The notes below the pieces were generated by a model. That model was not told the DNA's origin. It ran no database searches and was given only the letters and a program-made list of their open reading frames with translations. A DNA stretch of 64,000 nt, taken from NCBI GenBank assembly GCA_022376925.1, contig JAIOJX010000002.1:135108831-135172830 (forward strand), in the 5' to 3' direction. This DNA comes from Tragulus kanchil. Its lineage: Eukaryota; Chordata; Mammalia; Artiodactyla; Tragulidae. Below, piece after piece: positions 45,489-56,959 of this stretch; position 1 is the stretch's first letter, and every line of letters starts with the position of its first letter. Position numbers and translations under genes: made by a program.

Positions 45489-45570
45489 TTGTTGCTGTTC
45501 AGTCACTCCATCATGTCCAACTCTTTGAGACCCCATAGACTGCAGCACTCCAGGCAAGGAAACTGCCATT
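45489..45570 (-). repeat. Bov-tA fragment, reverse (copy 46581-46662)
   Basis: TTGCTGTTCAGTCACTCCAT, GTCCAACTCTTTGAGACCCC, ATAGACTGCAGCACTCCAGG. Confidence 0.8.
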
Positions 45571-45616
45571 GCTGAAAAATTAATCACGCCATCTAAGAAA
45601 AATAATGGAGAATTTC

Positions 45617-45875
45617 GGGCTTCCCTGGTGGTCCAGTGGGTAAAGAGTCTGCCTTGCAGTGCAAGGGGCATCAGTTCGATCCCTGGCACAGGAAGATCAC
45701 ACATGCCATGGAGCAGCTGGACTGGTGTGTCCAATTAGAAGCCAGCACTCTGGAGCGCATATGCCTGGAGCTGGTACTCTGCAACAAGAAAAACTACTGT
45801 GATGGGAGGCCAACACAGGCCAAAGAATTAAGGTGGATGAAAATAAATGAAGAACCAGTAAAAGAGGCCAAAATT
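45617..45875 (+). repeat. Long CHR-like SINE (copy 46709-46967)
   Basis: GGGCTTCCCTGGTGGTCCAG, GAGCAGCTGGACTGGTGTGT, core CTCTGG / AGCGCATATG / CCTGGAG, tail AGTAAAAGAGGCCAAAATTT. Confidence 0.9.
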
Positions 45876-46149
45876 TTTTTAAAAAAGGAAAAAGGATGAA
45901 AACAAATGATGATTGAGAGGCAAAAAAAAAAAAAAAAAAAGTTTAAAAAAAATAAAGGAGAATTTCATTTGAGCCAAATCAAAGATCATAACCAAGGAAG
46001 AACATCTCAGAAAGCTCCAAGAACTGCCTTACCCATCAGAAATCAAAGCACAGTTATATAAATTTATTTAGACATAGGGCTGTGTGTTAGATGATGTATT
46101 ATTGACAGTTTACACAATCCAGATCTGTAAGTATATCAGGAGGGAAAGG

Positions 46150-46545
46150 GTCAGGGCACAACTTTTTTGAAAGACACAACAAGGGCACAACATAATTAAT
46201 TAGAATCAAATGGGTCCAAGATGGCACACAAGTTGACTTGGGCTAGCCCTTGACTCTCAATCAGCAAGCTAAATGACATACCCAGAGATGCCATGACAGT
46301 TCCATGGCACTATCAAAAGACCAAGGAATGGGTAGTGGCCCTGCTCCTGGAAATCACCATCCCTTCCCTCCAAAAAGCTAATATAATCCTCCCACTCACT
46401 AGTATATGAAATTACCTAGCCCATAGAAACTAACAACACCGAATTTTGCAGCTGCCCTCACTCTCAGTGATGACCTACACTCTGTAGAGTGTGCTTCTCT
46501 CTGAATCTGAATAAATCAACTTCTTATCTAACATTTTCTCACTGG
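46150..46545 (+). mobile_element. ERV LTR family A (intact-context copy 47242-47660)
   Basis: GAATCAAATGGGTCCAAGAT (U3-like), CTGTAGAGTGTGCTTCTCTC and TGAATCTGAATAAATCAACT (poly(A) signal), then TTTCTCACTGGATTC (U5-like end). The same order occurs at 51600 (+), 61080 (-) and 37890 (-). No retroviral coding region is attached. Confidence 0.65.
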
Positions 46546-47673
46546 ATTCTTCTATGAGCATAAACATTCTAGAAATTCAGTTGTTGCTGTTCAGTCACTC
46601 CATCATGTCCAACTCTTTGAGACCCCATAGACTGCAGCACTCCAGGCAAGGAAACTGCCATTGCTGAAAAATTAATCACGCCATCTAAGAAAAATAATGG
46701 AGAATTTCGGGCTTCCCTGGTGGTCCAGTGGGTAAAGAGTCTGCCTTGCAGTGCAAGGGGCATCAGTTCGATCCCTGGCACAGGAAGATCACACATGCCA
46801 TGGAGCAGCTGGACTGGTGTGTCCAATTAGAAGCCAGCACTCTGGAGCGCATATGCCTGGAGCTGGTACTCTGCAACAAGAAAAACTACTGTGATGGGAG
46901 GCCAACACAGGCCAAAGAATTAAGGTGGATGAAAATAAATGAAGAACCAGTAAAAGAGGCCAAAATTTTTTTAAAAAAGGAAAAAGGATGAAAACAAATG
47001 ATGATTGAGAGGCAAAAAAAAAAAAAAAAAAAGTTTAAAAAAAATAAAGGAGAATTTCATTTGAGCCAAATCAAAGATCATAACCAAGGAAGAACATCTC
47101 AGAAAGCTCCAAGAACTGCCTTACCCATCAGAAATCAAAGCACAGTTATATAAATTTATTTAGACATAGGGCTGTGTGTTAGATGATGTATTATTGACAG
47201 TTTACACAATCCAGATCTGTAAGTATATCAGGAGGGAAAGGGTCAGGGCACAACTTTTTTGAAAGACACAACAAGGGCACAACATAATTAATTAGAATCA
47301 AATGGGTCCAAGATGGCACACAAGTTGACTTGGGCTAGCCCTTGACTCTCAATCAGCAAGCTAAATGACATACCCAGAGATGCCATGACAGTTCCATGGC
47401 ACTATCAAAAGACCAAGGAATGGGTAGTGGCCCTGCTCCTGGAAATCACCATCCCTTCCCTCCAAAAAGCTAATATAATCCTCCCACTCACTAGTATATG
47501 AAATTACCTAGCCCATAGAAACTAACAACACCGAATTTTGCAGCTGCCCTCACTCTCAGTGATGACCTACACTCTGTAGAGTGTGCTTCTCTCTGAATCT
47601 GAATAAATCAACTTCTTATCTAACATTTTCTCACTGGATTCTTTCTGCAATGAGACATCAAAAACTAGCTTAA

Positions 47674-47896
47674 GGGACTCCCCTGCTGGTCCAGTGGCCA
47701 AGCCTCTGTACTTCCAATGCAGGGGGCCTGGGTTCAATCCCTGGCCTGGGAACTAGACCCCACATGCAACAAACAACCAAGAGTTCGATGCTGCAACTAA
47801 ATACCCTCCTGCTGCAACTAAGACCCAGAGCAGCCAAAGAAATATTTTAAAAAAAAAAAGAAAAAGAAAGAAAGAAAGAAAAGGAAAAAAAAAAAA
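47674..47896 (+). repeat. CHR-2 SINE in ERV, exact 13-bp TSD (copy 48827-49048)
   Basis: GGGACTCCCCTGCTGGTCCA head, GGGTTCAATCCCTGGCCTGG, a long (AAAG)n/A tail. TSD AAAACTAGCTTAA at 47661-47673 and 47897-47909. Confidence 0.93.
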
Positions 47897-47934
47897 AAAA
47901 CTAGCTTAATTAGGTTTTGAAAACAGGTACTGTG

Positions 47935-48030
47935 GATTTTGGCTGGGTTTGAGTCCCAGCCTCATGGGTTCAAGTCCCAAGCAGGATTTTGGCCGGGTTC
48001 GAGTCCCAGCACATGGATTCAAGTCCTAAT
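47935..48030 (+). repeat. Two ~48-bp units with T-arm/B-box-like motifs after LTR family A (copy 49087-49182; relative at 51785-51905)
   Basis: TTTTGGCTGGGTTTGAGTCC and TTTTGGCCGGGTTCGAGTCC begin successive units; each also has a second GGGTTCAAGTCCC-type motif. GGGTTCGAGTCCC (47995-48007, 51867-51879) equals a tRNA T-arm / Pol III B-box consensus. In the related locus the unit also forms a near-palindrome, GGCTGGG / CTCGAG / TCCCAGCC. Confidence 0.6.
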
Positions 48031-48109
48031 CTGAGGTAAACAGTTTCATAAATACAGGTGATGGGTCCTCGTGACCCCTTATAAGATCAAGAAGGAATGT
48101 CACCATTTA

Positions 48110-48422
48110 TTTTTTTATTTTTTTTATTTTTAAAGATTTATTTATTTATTTAGGGCGGGGGACAGGTTGGGGAGGGAGAGGAGCAGGCAGGCCACTTCTA
48201 TTGGTCTTTCATTTATCTATTTTTATCTGTCTTTGTTCTGTGGCCTCTGTTGTCGCAGAGCACTGGCTCTGGGCGCATGCGCTCCAGAGCTCCCGCTTGG
48301 TAATTGGACACATCAGTCCAGCCGCTCCGCGGCACATGGGATCTTCCTAGGCCAGGGCTTGAACCGGCGCCCCTTGCACTGCAAGGCAGTGTCCTTACCC
48401 ACTGGACCAACAGGGGAAGCCC
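48110..48422 (-). repeat. Long CHR-like SINE, reverse, exact 16-bp TSD (copy 49262-49574)
   Basis: Core CTCTGG / GCGCATGCGC / TCCAGAG (48266-48288), CCAGCCGCTCCGCGGCACAT, GAACCGGCGCCCCTTGC and CACTGGACCAACAGGGGAAG. TSD GGAATGTCACCATTTA at 48094-48109 and 48423-48438. CpG sites in the core are intact, suggesting a young copy. Confidence 0.93.
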
Positions 48423-48450
48423 GGAATGTCACCATTTAAAGTGTTGTCTT

Positions 48451-50492
48451 TACAGATGGCCCAAAAGCACATGAAACGATGCTCAACTTCACTAATAATT
48501 AGAGAAATGCAAATCAAAACTACAATGAGATATCACCTCACACCCGTCAGAATGGCCGTCATCCACAAATCGACAGACAATAAATGCTGGAGAGGCTGTG
48601 GAGAAAAGGGAACACTCCTGCATTGCTGGTGGGAATATAGATTGATACAGTCACTATGGAAGAGCCCATAGAAACTAACAACACCGAATTTTGCAGCTGC
48701 CCTCACTCTCAGTGATGACCTACACTCTGTAGAGTGTGCTTCTCTCTGAATCTGAATAAATCAACTTCTTATCTAACATTTTCTCACTGGATTCTTTCTG
48801 CAATGAGACATCAAAAACTAGCTTAAGGGACTCCCCTGCTGGTCCAGTGGCCAAGCCTCTGTACTTCCAATGCAGGGGGCCTGGGTTCAATCCCTGGCCT
48901 GGGAACTAGACCCCACATGCAACAAACAACCAAGAGTTCGATGCTGCAACTAAATACCCTCCTGCTGCAACTAAGACCCAGAGCAGCCAAAGAAATATTT
49001 TAAAAAAAAAAGAAAAAGAAAGAAAGAAAGAAAAGGAAAAAAAAAAAAAAAACTAGCTTAATTAGGTTTTGAAAACAGGTACTGTGGATTTTGGCTGGGT
49101 TTGAGTCCCAGCCTCATGGGTTCAAGTCCCAAGCAGGATTTTGGCCGGGTTCGAGTCCCAGCACATGGATTCAAGTCCTAATCTGAGGTAAACAGTTTCA
49201 TAAATACAGGTGATGGGTCCTCGTGACCCCTTATAAGATCAAGAAGGAATGTCACCATTTATTTTTTTATTTTTTTTATTTTTAAAGATTTATTTATTTA
49301 TTTAGGGCGGGGGACAGGTTGGGGAGGGAGAGGAGCAGGCAGGCCACTTCTATTGGTCTTTCATTTATCTATTTTTATCTGTCTTTGTTCTGTGGCCTCT
49401 GTTGTCGCAGAGCACTGGCTCTGGGCGCATGCGCTCCAGAGCTCCCGCTTGGTAATTGGACACATCAGTCCAGCCGCTCCGCGGCACATGGGATCTTCCT
49501 AGGCCAGGGCTTGAACCGGCGCCCCTTGCACTGCAAGGCAGTGTCCTTACCCACTGGACCAACAGGGGAAGCCCGGAATGTCACCATTTAAAGTGTTGTC
49601 TTTACAGATGGCCCAAAAGCACATGAAACGATGCTCAACTTCACTAATAATTAGAGAAATGCAAATCAAAACTACAATGAGATATCACCTCACACCCGTC
49701 AGAATGGCCGTCATCCACAAATCGACAGACAATAAATGCTGGAGAGGCTGTGGAGAAAAGGGAACACTCCTGCATTGCTGGTGGGAATATAGATTGATAC
49801 AGTCACTATGGAAGACAGTCTGGAGATTTCTTAAAAAACTAAAAATAGAAGCACCGTATGACCCAGCAATCCCACTCTTAGGCTTATACCCTGATGAAAT
49901 CAAATCTGAAAGAAGCACCTGTACCCCAATGTTCATTGCAGTTCTCTATACAATAGCTAGAACATGGAAGGAACCTAGGTACCCATCGACGAACGAATGG
50001 ATGCAAAAGCTCTGGTACATATATACAATGGAATACTACCCAGCTGTAAAGAGAAATGCAGAAGAATCAGCCCTAATGAGGTGGCTGGATCTAGAACGTA
50101 TCATCAAAAGTGAAGTCAGTCAGAAAGAGAAGGACAAATACAGTATATTAACACATATATATGGAATCTAGTAGGATGGTGATGATGGCATACGCAGTGA
50201 AGCAACAGAAAGACAGACATGGTCAGTGGACATATGGTCATTGTGGGGAAGGAACAGAAGGTGGGAGGCATAAAGGAAGTAGCATGAAAGCTTGTACTAT
50301 CATAAGTGAAGAAAATAGCTCTAGTCATTGCCCTGTGAGAAAAGGGGATCCTTCAGGGGTGCTGTGTGATGGTCGGGAGGGGTGGGAAGGGGGGGATATA
50401 CGTATGACTAATCTGGGAACAGACATATCTGTAAACAACAAAACTCTGTAAAAGTTAAAAGCAAAATAAAGGTTTAAAATAAATAAATAAAT
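48451..50492 (+). mobile_element. 5'-truncated L1 with exact 13-bp TSD (real length about 890 bp)
   Basis: ORF2 C-terminal remnant (continuous reading at 49578-50171: [40 protein letters not shown]) and 3' UTR ending in AATAAATAAATAAAT. TSD AAAGTGTTGTCTT at 48438-48450 and 50493-50505. Bases 48663-49602 inside it are the false second copy of duplication 14. The ORF2 end is uninterrupted over about 190 residues, which suggests recent insertion. Confidence 0.9.
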
Positions 50493-50505
50493 AAAGTGTT
50501 GTCTT

Positions 50506-51590
50506 CTTGGTGCTAGGAGAAGGCTGCCCGCCATGGTTGAGCAGGTGTTTCTGGTGATGGGGAAGATTTGGTTGATTTGTGAGGCAGATATCCAATGCAC
50601 AGTGCAGGGCAAGAGGAGATCACGGGGCAGAGAACATGTTTTACGTTTACATTTTTCAAGTCTTGCCATAAAATTTGAATTTTACTTCACACTGACAACC
50701 AAGTCTCTGTCAAGAAGGGGAACTTCTACAATCTAAATCTATTCATTTTTTCTTCAAACCCACCCTTTCCCATAATGTAATGAGATGCTTCCTTTTAGCA
50801 GGGAGCCCCAGGGAGCTGGCTTCTGTCTCTTTACCTCAGTTCACTCTCAGGTACCCTACAGTCAGTGTGTCCATATTTCCATCTCAATTGTAGGAGATTC
50901 ACAGGAAGTCTTATGCTTTGAAGTGTCCCAGCTTACCTACATTTCACACATCAAGAGGGAAGAGGACAGGCAAATCATTATTGGCAAGAAAGATAGGGGA
51001 AATAGCAGAGGTCGAGTATTCTAAAGCAATTAGTTGGGACAACAGAAGGAACAAAAGGAAAGACATTATGCAAATGGAGGCCATTCCATCCCTCAGAAGA
51101 TAATGTCCTCTTTGAACACAAAGGAAGGCTTTTAAAGCAGCCCAGTTCATTCCAGTTCTGTTCAAATATTAAGCTTCCTCATGATTAATATTAGGCCTGG
51201 GGAGCATCAGGGCTCTGAAACATTAACACTTTCATATTCCTCAGTAATGATAGTATTCACTGTATTAGAGTTTAAATATTTCACAACATTGGGCAGGAAT
51301 CAGTGCAGTTATAAATCTTCTATTTCTACCAAATAACTCAAAACTGGCATGAACCCATATCGCTTGTCCTTTTTTTGTAAGTTTCTCCTTTGCAGTCTTT
51401 TGAGGGCTATTAAATCGGGGGTAGGGGAGGGGTGTTCTTTAAGAGGAAGTCCATTCTCAGGGAAGCAAGTAGTGTCTGATTTCAGTTATGTTAGGAGGAG
51501 AAAGTAAAGCGTTACCGATTGAGTGTTTTGAGTGTTGCCACTCAAAAGCCAGATTTGAATACTGAGTGTTGATTGGAAAGGAAAAGTTGC
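50506..51590. other. Unassigned sequence, possibly ERV-internal
   Basis: The stretch CAAGTCTTGCCATAAAATTT (50659) resembles CATCTTGCCATAAAATATAA (45357), so part may belong to an interspersed family. No coding frame with a recognisable domain. Confidence 0.35.
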
Positions 51591-51599
51591 TTATTTTCA

Positions 51600-51960
51600 G
51601 GAGACTGGCAATGCTGGGCTCGCCCTCTGCAATGCCCACACTCTGTCTGTGGAGTGCGCTTTTCTCTGAATCTGAATCCGAATAAATTCACTTCTTTCCT
51701 ATCACTTTGTCTCTCACTGAATTCTTTTCTGTGAAGAGACGTCAAGAACCTGAGCTCCATTAGGTCCTGAAACCAGGTATTGTGGGGTTTTGGCTGGGCT
51801 CGAGTCCCAGCCACATGGGTTCAAGTCCCCAACAGGTTTTTGGCTGGAACCAAGTCCTGGCCATGTGGGTTCGAGTCCCAAACTGAGTTTTGGGTTCAAG
51901 TTCCAATCTGAGGCAAAATGGCTTCTGCGTGAGGCTCCCAGATGGAGAGCAGGAGGGTGA
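51600..51960 (+). mobile_element. ERV LTR family A 3' part and leader
   Basis: GTCTGTGGAGTGCGCTTTTC, TGAATCCGAATAAATTCACT, TCTCTCACTGAATTCTTTTC, GAAGAGACGTCAAGAACC, then the T-arm-like units. Matches the 46150-48030 element in order. Confidence 0.65.
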
Positions 51961-52089
51961 GGGGACCCAGGAGAATAGCTCTGCCATGTGGCCTGTGGTC
52001 TCAGGAGTTATGGTCATGGTAGAGATAACCTTGAGGTTGTCTCTGGCCAATCTTCTTGTGTGAAACTAAGCAGAACCCTGCGGGGGTCC

Positions 52090-52990
52090 TGGGCATGGAA
52101 GCCTTTCTGTGTCCCCCATTTCTTGTTTGCAGGAGAGTTTTCAGCCTCCATGACCTTCAATGAGTTCCAAAAGGTAGGTTCCAACTATTGCTCATCAGGG
52201 AAGGAGGCGATGCAGACACAAGGGAGGAGCAGTCAAGAAATAATAGTGCAGCCCTGGGACAGAGACCTGGTTCTGCCTCAAGGGATGCACAGAACAGTAT
52301 CTTTGAGTTCTTCTACACAGTTAAAACCGCCAAGGACTGGCAGATAGCAACGAAGCATTCCTCATTCCAGAGAGAAGGTCACAGTTTGATAACCTTGAGA
52401 ACCACAGAATCTCATCAGGAGACCACCCGAGGCCAGATGAAAGGGATACAGGCCCTGCAGACACCCTGATCCTTATCAACAACTCCACCCTTTGAACCAG
52501 TGCCATAAAACTCCTCACCAAATCTCCCCCAGGTTTGGACAGATGGTTTTGAGAGCATTAGCCCTCTGTGTGGGAGAAGGAAATGGCAACCTACTCCAGT
52601 ATTCTTGCCTGCAAAATTCCATGGATGGAGAATCCTGCCGAGTTACAGTCCATGGGGTCTCAAATATATGTATATAGGTCTGCCCTGATGGCTCAGTGGT
52701 AAGGAATCTGCCTGCAGTGTAGGAGGTCCAGGTTCCATCTCTGGATTGGGAAGATCCCCCTGGAAGGGAGCATGGCAACCCACTCCAGCATTCTTGCCTG
52801 GAGAATTCCATGGAGGAGCCTGGAGGGCTGCAGTTCATGGGGTCACACAGAGTTGGACATGACTGAAGTGACTGAGCAGCAGCAGCAGCTCTGTGTCCCC
52901 CTTTGCCTGGCAAAGCAATAAAGCTATTCTTTCCTACTGCACCCCAAACTCTGTCTCTGAGATTCAACTCAGCATCAGTGCACACAGGCC
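52090..52990 (+). mobile_element. ERV LTR family B with two Bov-tA insertions
   Basis: TTCTTGTTTGCAGGAGAGTT, CCATGACCTTCAATGAGTTC, then TTGCCTGGCAAAGCAATAAA and CTCTGAGATTCAACTCAGCA. SINEs occupy 52571-52890 and repeat the target CTCTGTG on both sides. Its 3' half repeats at 53427-54062 by duplication 15. Confidence 0.6.
52571..52890 (+). repeat. Bov-tA fragment (52571-52665) plus Bov-tA (52678-52890); copies 53644-53964
   Basis: AAATGGCAACCTACTCCAGT, then a second full element: CCCTGATGGCTCAGTGGTAA, GGCAACCCACTCCAGCATTC, GGACATGACTGAAGTGACTG and a (CAG)n end. Confidence 0.9.
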
Positions 52991-52994
52991 AAGT

Positions 52995-53420
52995 TTCAGC
53001 ATCACCCATGACCATATTTGATCTGATTCAGGCCTTTCCTGACCGTGTGTGTATCTCTCAGTCAAGATGTTTTCCAGCATGAGTTTTTGTGGAAGGCTGG
53101 CAGGACGCATTGTGGGTTGGAATCTCCTTCCTTCCTTTCGGCCCCTCCAGACTTCTTCTGGCTGACAGTAGCTTGTCAGTTCCGTGTTCTTTATCAGAAC
53201 CTTCTGTTGCGAGATAACTCATGTAGGTGGTTATGATCTTGTCTGGCCAGGGCAGGTGGTTTCAGTCAATGGTTTCCTAACAGAGGGAGGACAAATTTAA
53301 AGAAAAGGATACTTAGTGACATGACCAGGCTTCAGAGTGGGGAGGAAAATAGGAGAAGATTAGGGGAACAATCAACATCCATGCCTTGGTGTACCACGCA
53401 TCTATTGTTGACACCCCTCC
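52995..53420. other. Unassigned sequence, possibly ERV-derived (copy 54068-54495)
   Basis: Lies next to LTR family B. No coding frame longer than about 80 residues and no recognised repeat. Confidence 0.35.
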
Positions 53421-54433
53421 TAAGCATTTCCTCATTCCCAGAGAGAAAGGGGTCACAGTTTGATAACCTTGAGAACCACAGAATCTCATCAGGAGACCAC
53501 CCGAGGCCAGATGAAAGGGATACAGGCCCTGCAGACACCCTGATCCTTATCAACAACTCCACCCTTTGAACCAGTGCCATAAAACTCCTCACCAAATCTC
53601 CCCCAGGTTTGGACAGATGGTTTTGAGAGCATTAGCCCTCTGTGTGGGAGAAGGAAATGGCAACCTACTCCAGTATTCTTGCCTGCAAAATTCCATGGAT
53701 GGAGAATCCTGCCGAGTTACAGTCCATGGGGTCTCAAATATATGTATATAGGTCTGCCCTGATGGCTCAGTGGTAAGGAATCTGCCTGCAGTGTAGGAGG
53801 TCCAGGTTCCATCTCTGGATTGGGAAGATCCCCCTGGAAGGGAGCATGGCAACCCACTCCAGCATTCTTGCCTGGAGAATTCCATGGAGGAGCCTGGAGG
53901 GCTGCAGTTCATGGGGTCACACAGAGTTGGACATGACTGAAGTGACTGAGCAGCAGCAGCAGCTCTGTGTCCCCCTTTGCCTGGCAAAGCAATAAAGCTA
54001 TTCTTTCCTACTGCACCCCAAACTCTGTCTCTGAGATTCAACTCAGCATCAGTGCACACAGGCCAAGTTTCAGCATCACCCATGACCATATTTGATCTGA
54101 TTCAGGCCTTTCCTGACCGTGTGTGTATCTCTCAGTCAAGATGTTTTCCAGCATGAGTTTTTGTGGAAGGCTGGCAGGACGCATTGTGGGTTGGAATCTC
54201 CTTCCTTCCTTTCGGCCCCTCCAGACTTCTTCTGGCTGACAGTAGCTTGTCAGTTCCGTGTTCTTTATCAGAACCTTCTGTTGCGAGATAACTCATGTAG
54301 GTGGTTATGATCTTGTCTGGCCAGGGCAGGTGGTTTCAGTCAATGGTTTCCTAACAGAGGGAGGACAAATTTAAAGAAAAGGATACTTAGTGACATGACC
54401 AGGCTTCAGAGTGGGGAGGAAAATAGGAGAAGA

Positions 54434-56556
54434 TTAGGGGAACAATCAACATCCATGCCTTGGTGTACCACGCATCTATTGTTGACACCCCTCCTTGACA
54501 GCCCACATTGCTATCTGTTCAGTGTAGGATCCATTTTGACCTCAGTTGTCACATTGCAAAGTCAAGGCAGCCGGTCAAGCTGTGGTGGTTCCAAGGGAAC
54601 TCTTCCACTTAGAGCCCCCACCAACCACCCCAAGGAACCACTCAGGAAGTTCTGTGTTTTTATCCATGCCATGAATTTACCAAAGAGTGGTTTACCTCCT
54701 TTGAGTCCTTATCTCTTCTTTCACTCTTCCAGGAAGATGGGTTGATTCACCTGTTAGAAGCACCTGGATTGTTCCTAGGAGGTCCCATGGCCACCTGGAA
54801 GTATCTCCTTAAAGACTGAGAGTCCGTTCACTTTCCACAGAACAGAGCTTGGTTTCCTCCAGAGGGGCCCAGAGCATCACAATACAAAGACCTATGCCTC
54901 CCACTAGGGCAGAGAAAATGACCCTGATTTCTGGCATGACCCCGTACGCCACATGCACCGAAGCTGGGTTCTCTTCAGAGATGGTCTTGGGTGTGTTAAG
55001 ATTTCAGTTGCCTGAAATGGGCTTATCCCACAGAATCCACCCTCTCCTCACCCTTCTAATAGTTTGAAAGTCAAATCTTTAACTTTCCAATGGAAAATAA
55101 ACAGCTAATATGCATGCTGGGTTGGGAGAGGGAAAAAGTTGTGTGGTTTTTAAGTTCAGGTACAAATACTTAGTGACTAAACAACAAATGCTTAGGTCTC
55201 AAGAAAACATTCTTCTCCTTGTCCATGAATGCTTCCTTTGTTTTATCATTATATGTTATACATTAATTATATTAATTATGGTTATATTAAACTATAGCAT
55301 TATGGAGTTTTACTTCCCACATGCCCTTCCCCCACAGTCCCTCATAATAATAAAGCCCCAGGAGACCCTAGCTGGTCTCACGTGTCACAGAGCATATCAC
55401 CTTACATGTCTCCTGAATATGAAGAGACTTCTTGGCTCTTTCTGCTGGTGGAGAGGGTAAACGTTGATATTTCTCGATTTTCCAGATGATGGAAAAGTTT
55501 AGGGGAACAATCAACATCCATGCCTTGGTGTACCACGCATCTATTGTTGACACCCCTCCTTGACAGCCCACATTGCTATCTGTTCAGTGTAGGATCCATT
55601 TTGACCTCAGTTGTCACATTGCAAAGTCAAGGCAGCCTGTCAAGCTGTGGTGGTTCCAAGGAACTCTTCCACTTAGAGCCCCCACCAACCACCCCAAGGA
55701 ACCACTCAGGAAGTTCTGTGTTTTTATCCATGCCATGAATTTACCAAAGAGTGGTTTACCTCCTTTGAGTCCTTATCTCTTCTTTCACTCTTCCAGGAAG
55801 ATGGGTTGATTCACCTGTTAGAAGCACCTGGATTGTTCCTAGGAGGTCCCATGGCCACCTGGAAGTATCTCCTTAAAGACTGAGAGTCCGTTCACTTTCC
55901 ACAGAACAGAGCTTGGTTTCCTCCAGAGGGGCCCAGAGCATCACAATACAAAGACCTATGCCTCCCACTAGGGCAGAGAAAATGACCCTGATTTCTGGCA
56001 TGACCCCGTACGCCACATGCACCGAAGCTGGGTTCTCTTCAGAGATGGTCTTGGGTGTGTTAAGATTTCAGTTGCCTGAAATGGGCTTATCCCACAGAAT
56101 CCACCCTCTCCTCACCCTTCTAATAGTTTGAAAGTCAAATCTTTAACTTTCCAATGGAAAATAAACAGCTAATATGCATGCTGGGTTGGGAGAGGGAAAA
56201 AGTTGTGTGGTTTTTAAGTTCAGGTACAAATACTTAGTGACTAAACAACAAATGCTTAGGTCTCAAGAAAACATTCTTCTCCTTGTCCATGAATGCTTCC
56301 TTTGTTTTATCATTATATGTTATACATTAATTATATTAATTATGGTTATATTAAACTATAGCATTATGGAGTTTTACTTCCCACATGCCCTTCCCCCACA
56401 GTCCCTCATAATAATAAAGCCCCAGGAGACCCTAGCTGGTCTCACGTGTCACAGAGCATATCACCTTACATGTCTCCTGAATATGAAGAGACTTCTTGGC
56501 TCTTTCTGCTGGTGGAGAGGGTAAACGTTGATATTTCTAGATTTTCCAGATGATGA
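54434..56556. repeat. Direct duplication 16 (copies 54434-55495 and 55499-56556)
   Basis: Unit of 1065 bp. Copy 1 ends TTTTCCAGATGATGGAAAAG where copy 2 continues GATGATGAGAAGAAAGAG. It overlaps duplication 15. The sequence content is otherwise unassigned. Confidence 0.96.
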
Positions 56557-56872
56557 GAAGAAAGAGTCTTGGTCCATGAGTGAGGAGTACAGGGGAAGAT
56601 AGGAACTGTAGGCTCCTCCACCCAAGGCAATGGCTAGTTATCTCCTAAGATGATTGGAATCAGACTTAATTTTAATTTTCCTTTTGTAAACCACGCCTGT
56701 TTAAGCTACCTGAGAAATGTGCTTGTCTACTAAGAATTGACCTTAACCTTGTCCCTTGAGAAATAACAAACTCGGCCTTATTATGTTAAAGGCCATAGCA
56801 AACCTTTTGTCTTGAGTTTTATTACAATGAAGCCCCATGTTGACTGAAAGTGCCTCTGCTTACCCTCCAGAG

Positions 56873-56950
56873 CAGTGATTCTCAACCTTGGCTAAACATT
56901 AGGTCCACCTTAGGAGATTAAAAACAACAACAACAACAACAACAACAACT
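56873..56950 (+). repeat. MER5A fragment and (CAA)n (copy 58048-58125)
   Basis: AGCAGTGATTCTCAACCTTG then CACCTTAGGAGATTAAAA, followed by about eight CAA/AAC triplets. Confidence 0.7.
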
Positions 56951-56959
56951 ATTTCCTAT

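Larger units (their letters stand above)
45479..47645. repeat. Direct duplication 13 (copies 45479-46550 and 46571-47645)
   Basis: Unit of 1092 bp. Copy 1 ends TCACTGGATTCTTCTATGAG followed by a garbled 20 bp, where copy 2 reads TCACTGGATTCTTTCTGCAA. Otherwise almost identical. Confidence 0.96.
47510..49815. repeat. Direct duplication 14 (copies 47510-48662 and 48663-49815)
   Basis: Unit of about 1153 bp. Copy 1 ends in the L1 at CAGTCACTATGGAAG and jumps back to the ERV at AGCCCATAGAAACTAACAAC. One indel in an A run. It therefore makes a false second set of SINE, SINE and L1 start. Confidence 0.96.
52353..54495. repeat. Direct duplication 15 (copies 52353-53421 and 53421-54495)
   Basis: Unit of 1069-1074 bp. 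Copy 1 ends GTTGACACCCCTCC and returns to TAAGCATTTCCTCATTCC; copy 2 continues CCTCCTTGACAGCCCAC. Small indels lie at the start of the unit. Confidence 0.96.

Noticed and set aside
49578..50171. 197-codon plus-strand frame
   Set aside because: C-terminal ORF2 remnant of a 5'-truncated L1, not a host gene.
52515..53015. 166-codon minus frame (twin 53589-54089)
   Set aside because: Translated Bov-tA and LTR sequence: the antisense Bov-tA peptide CPTLCDPMNCSPPGSS is a well-known SINE signature.
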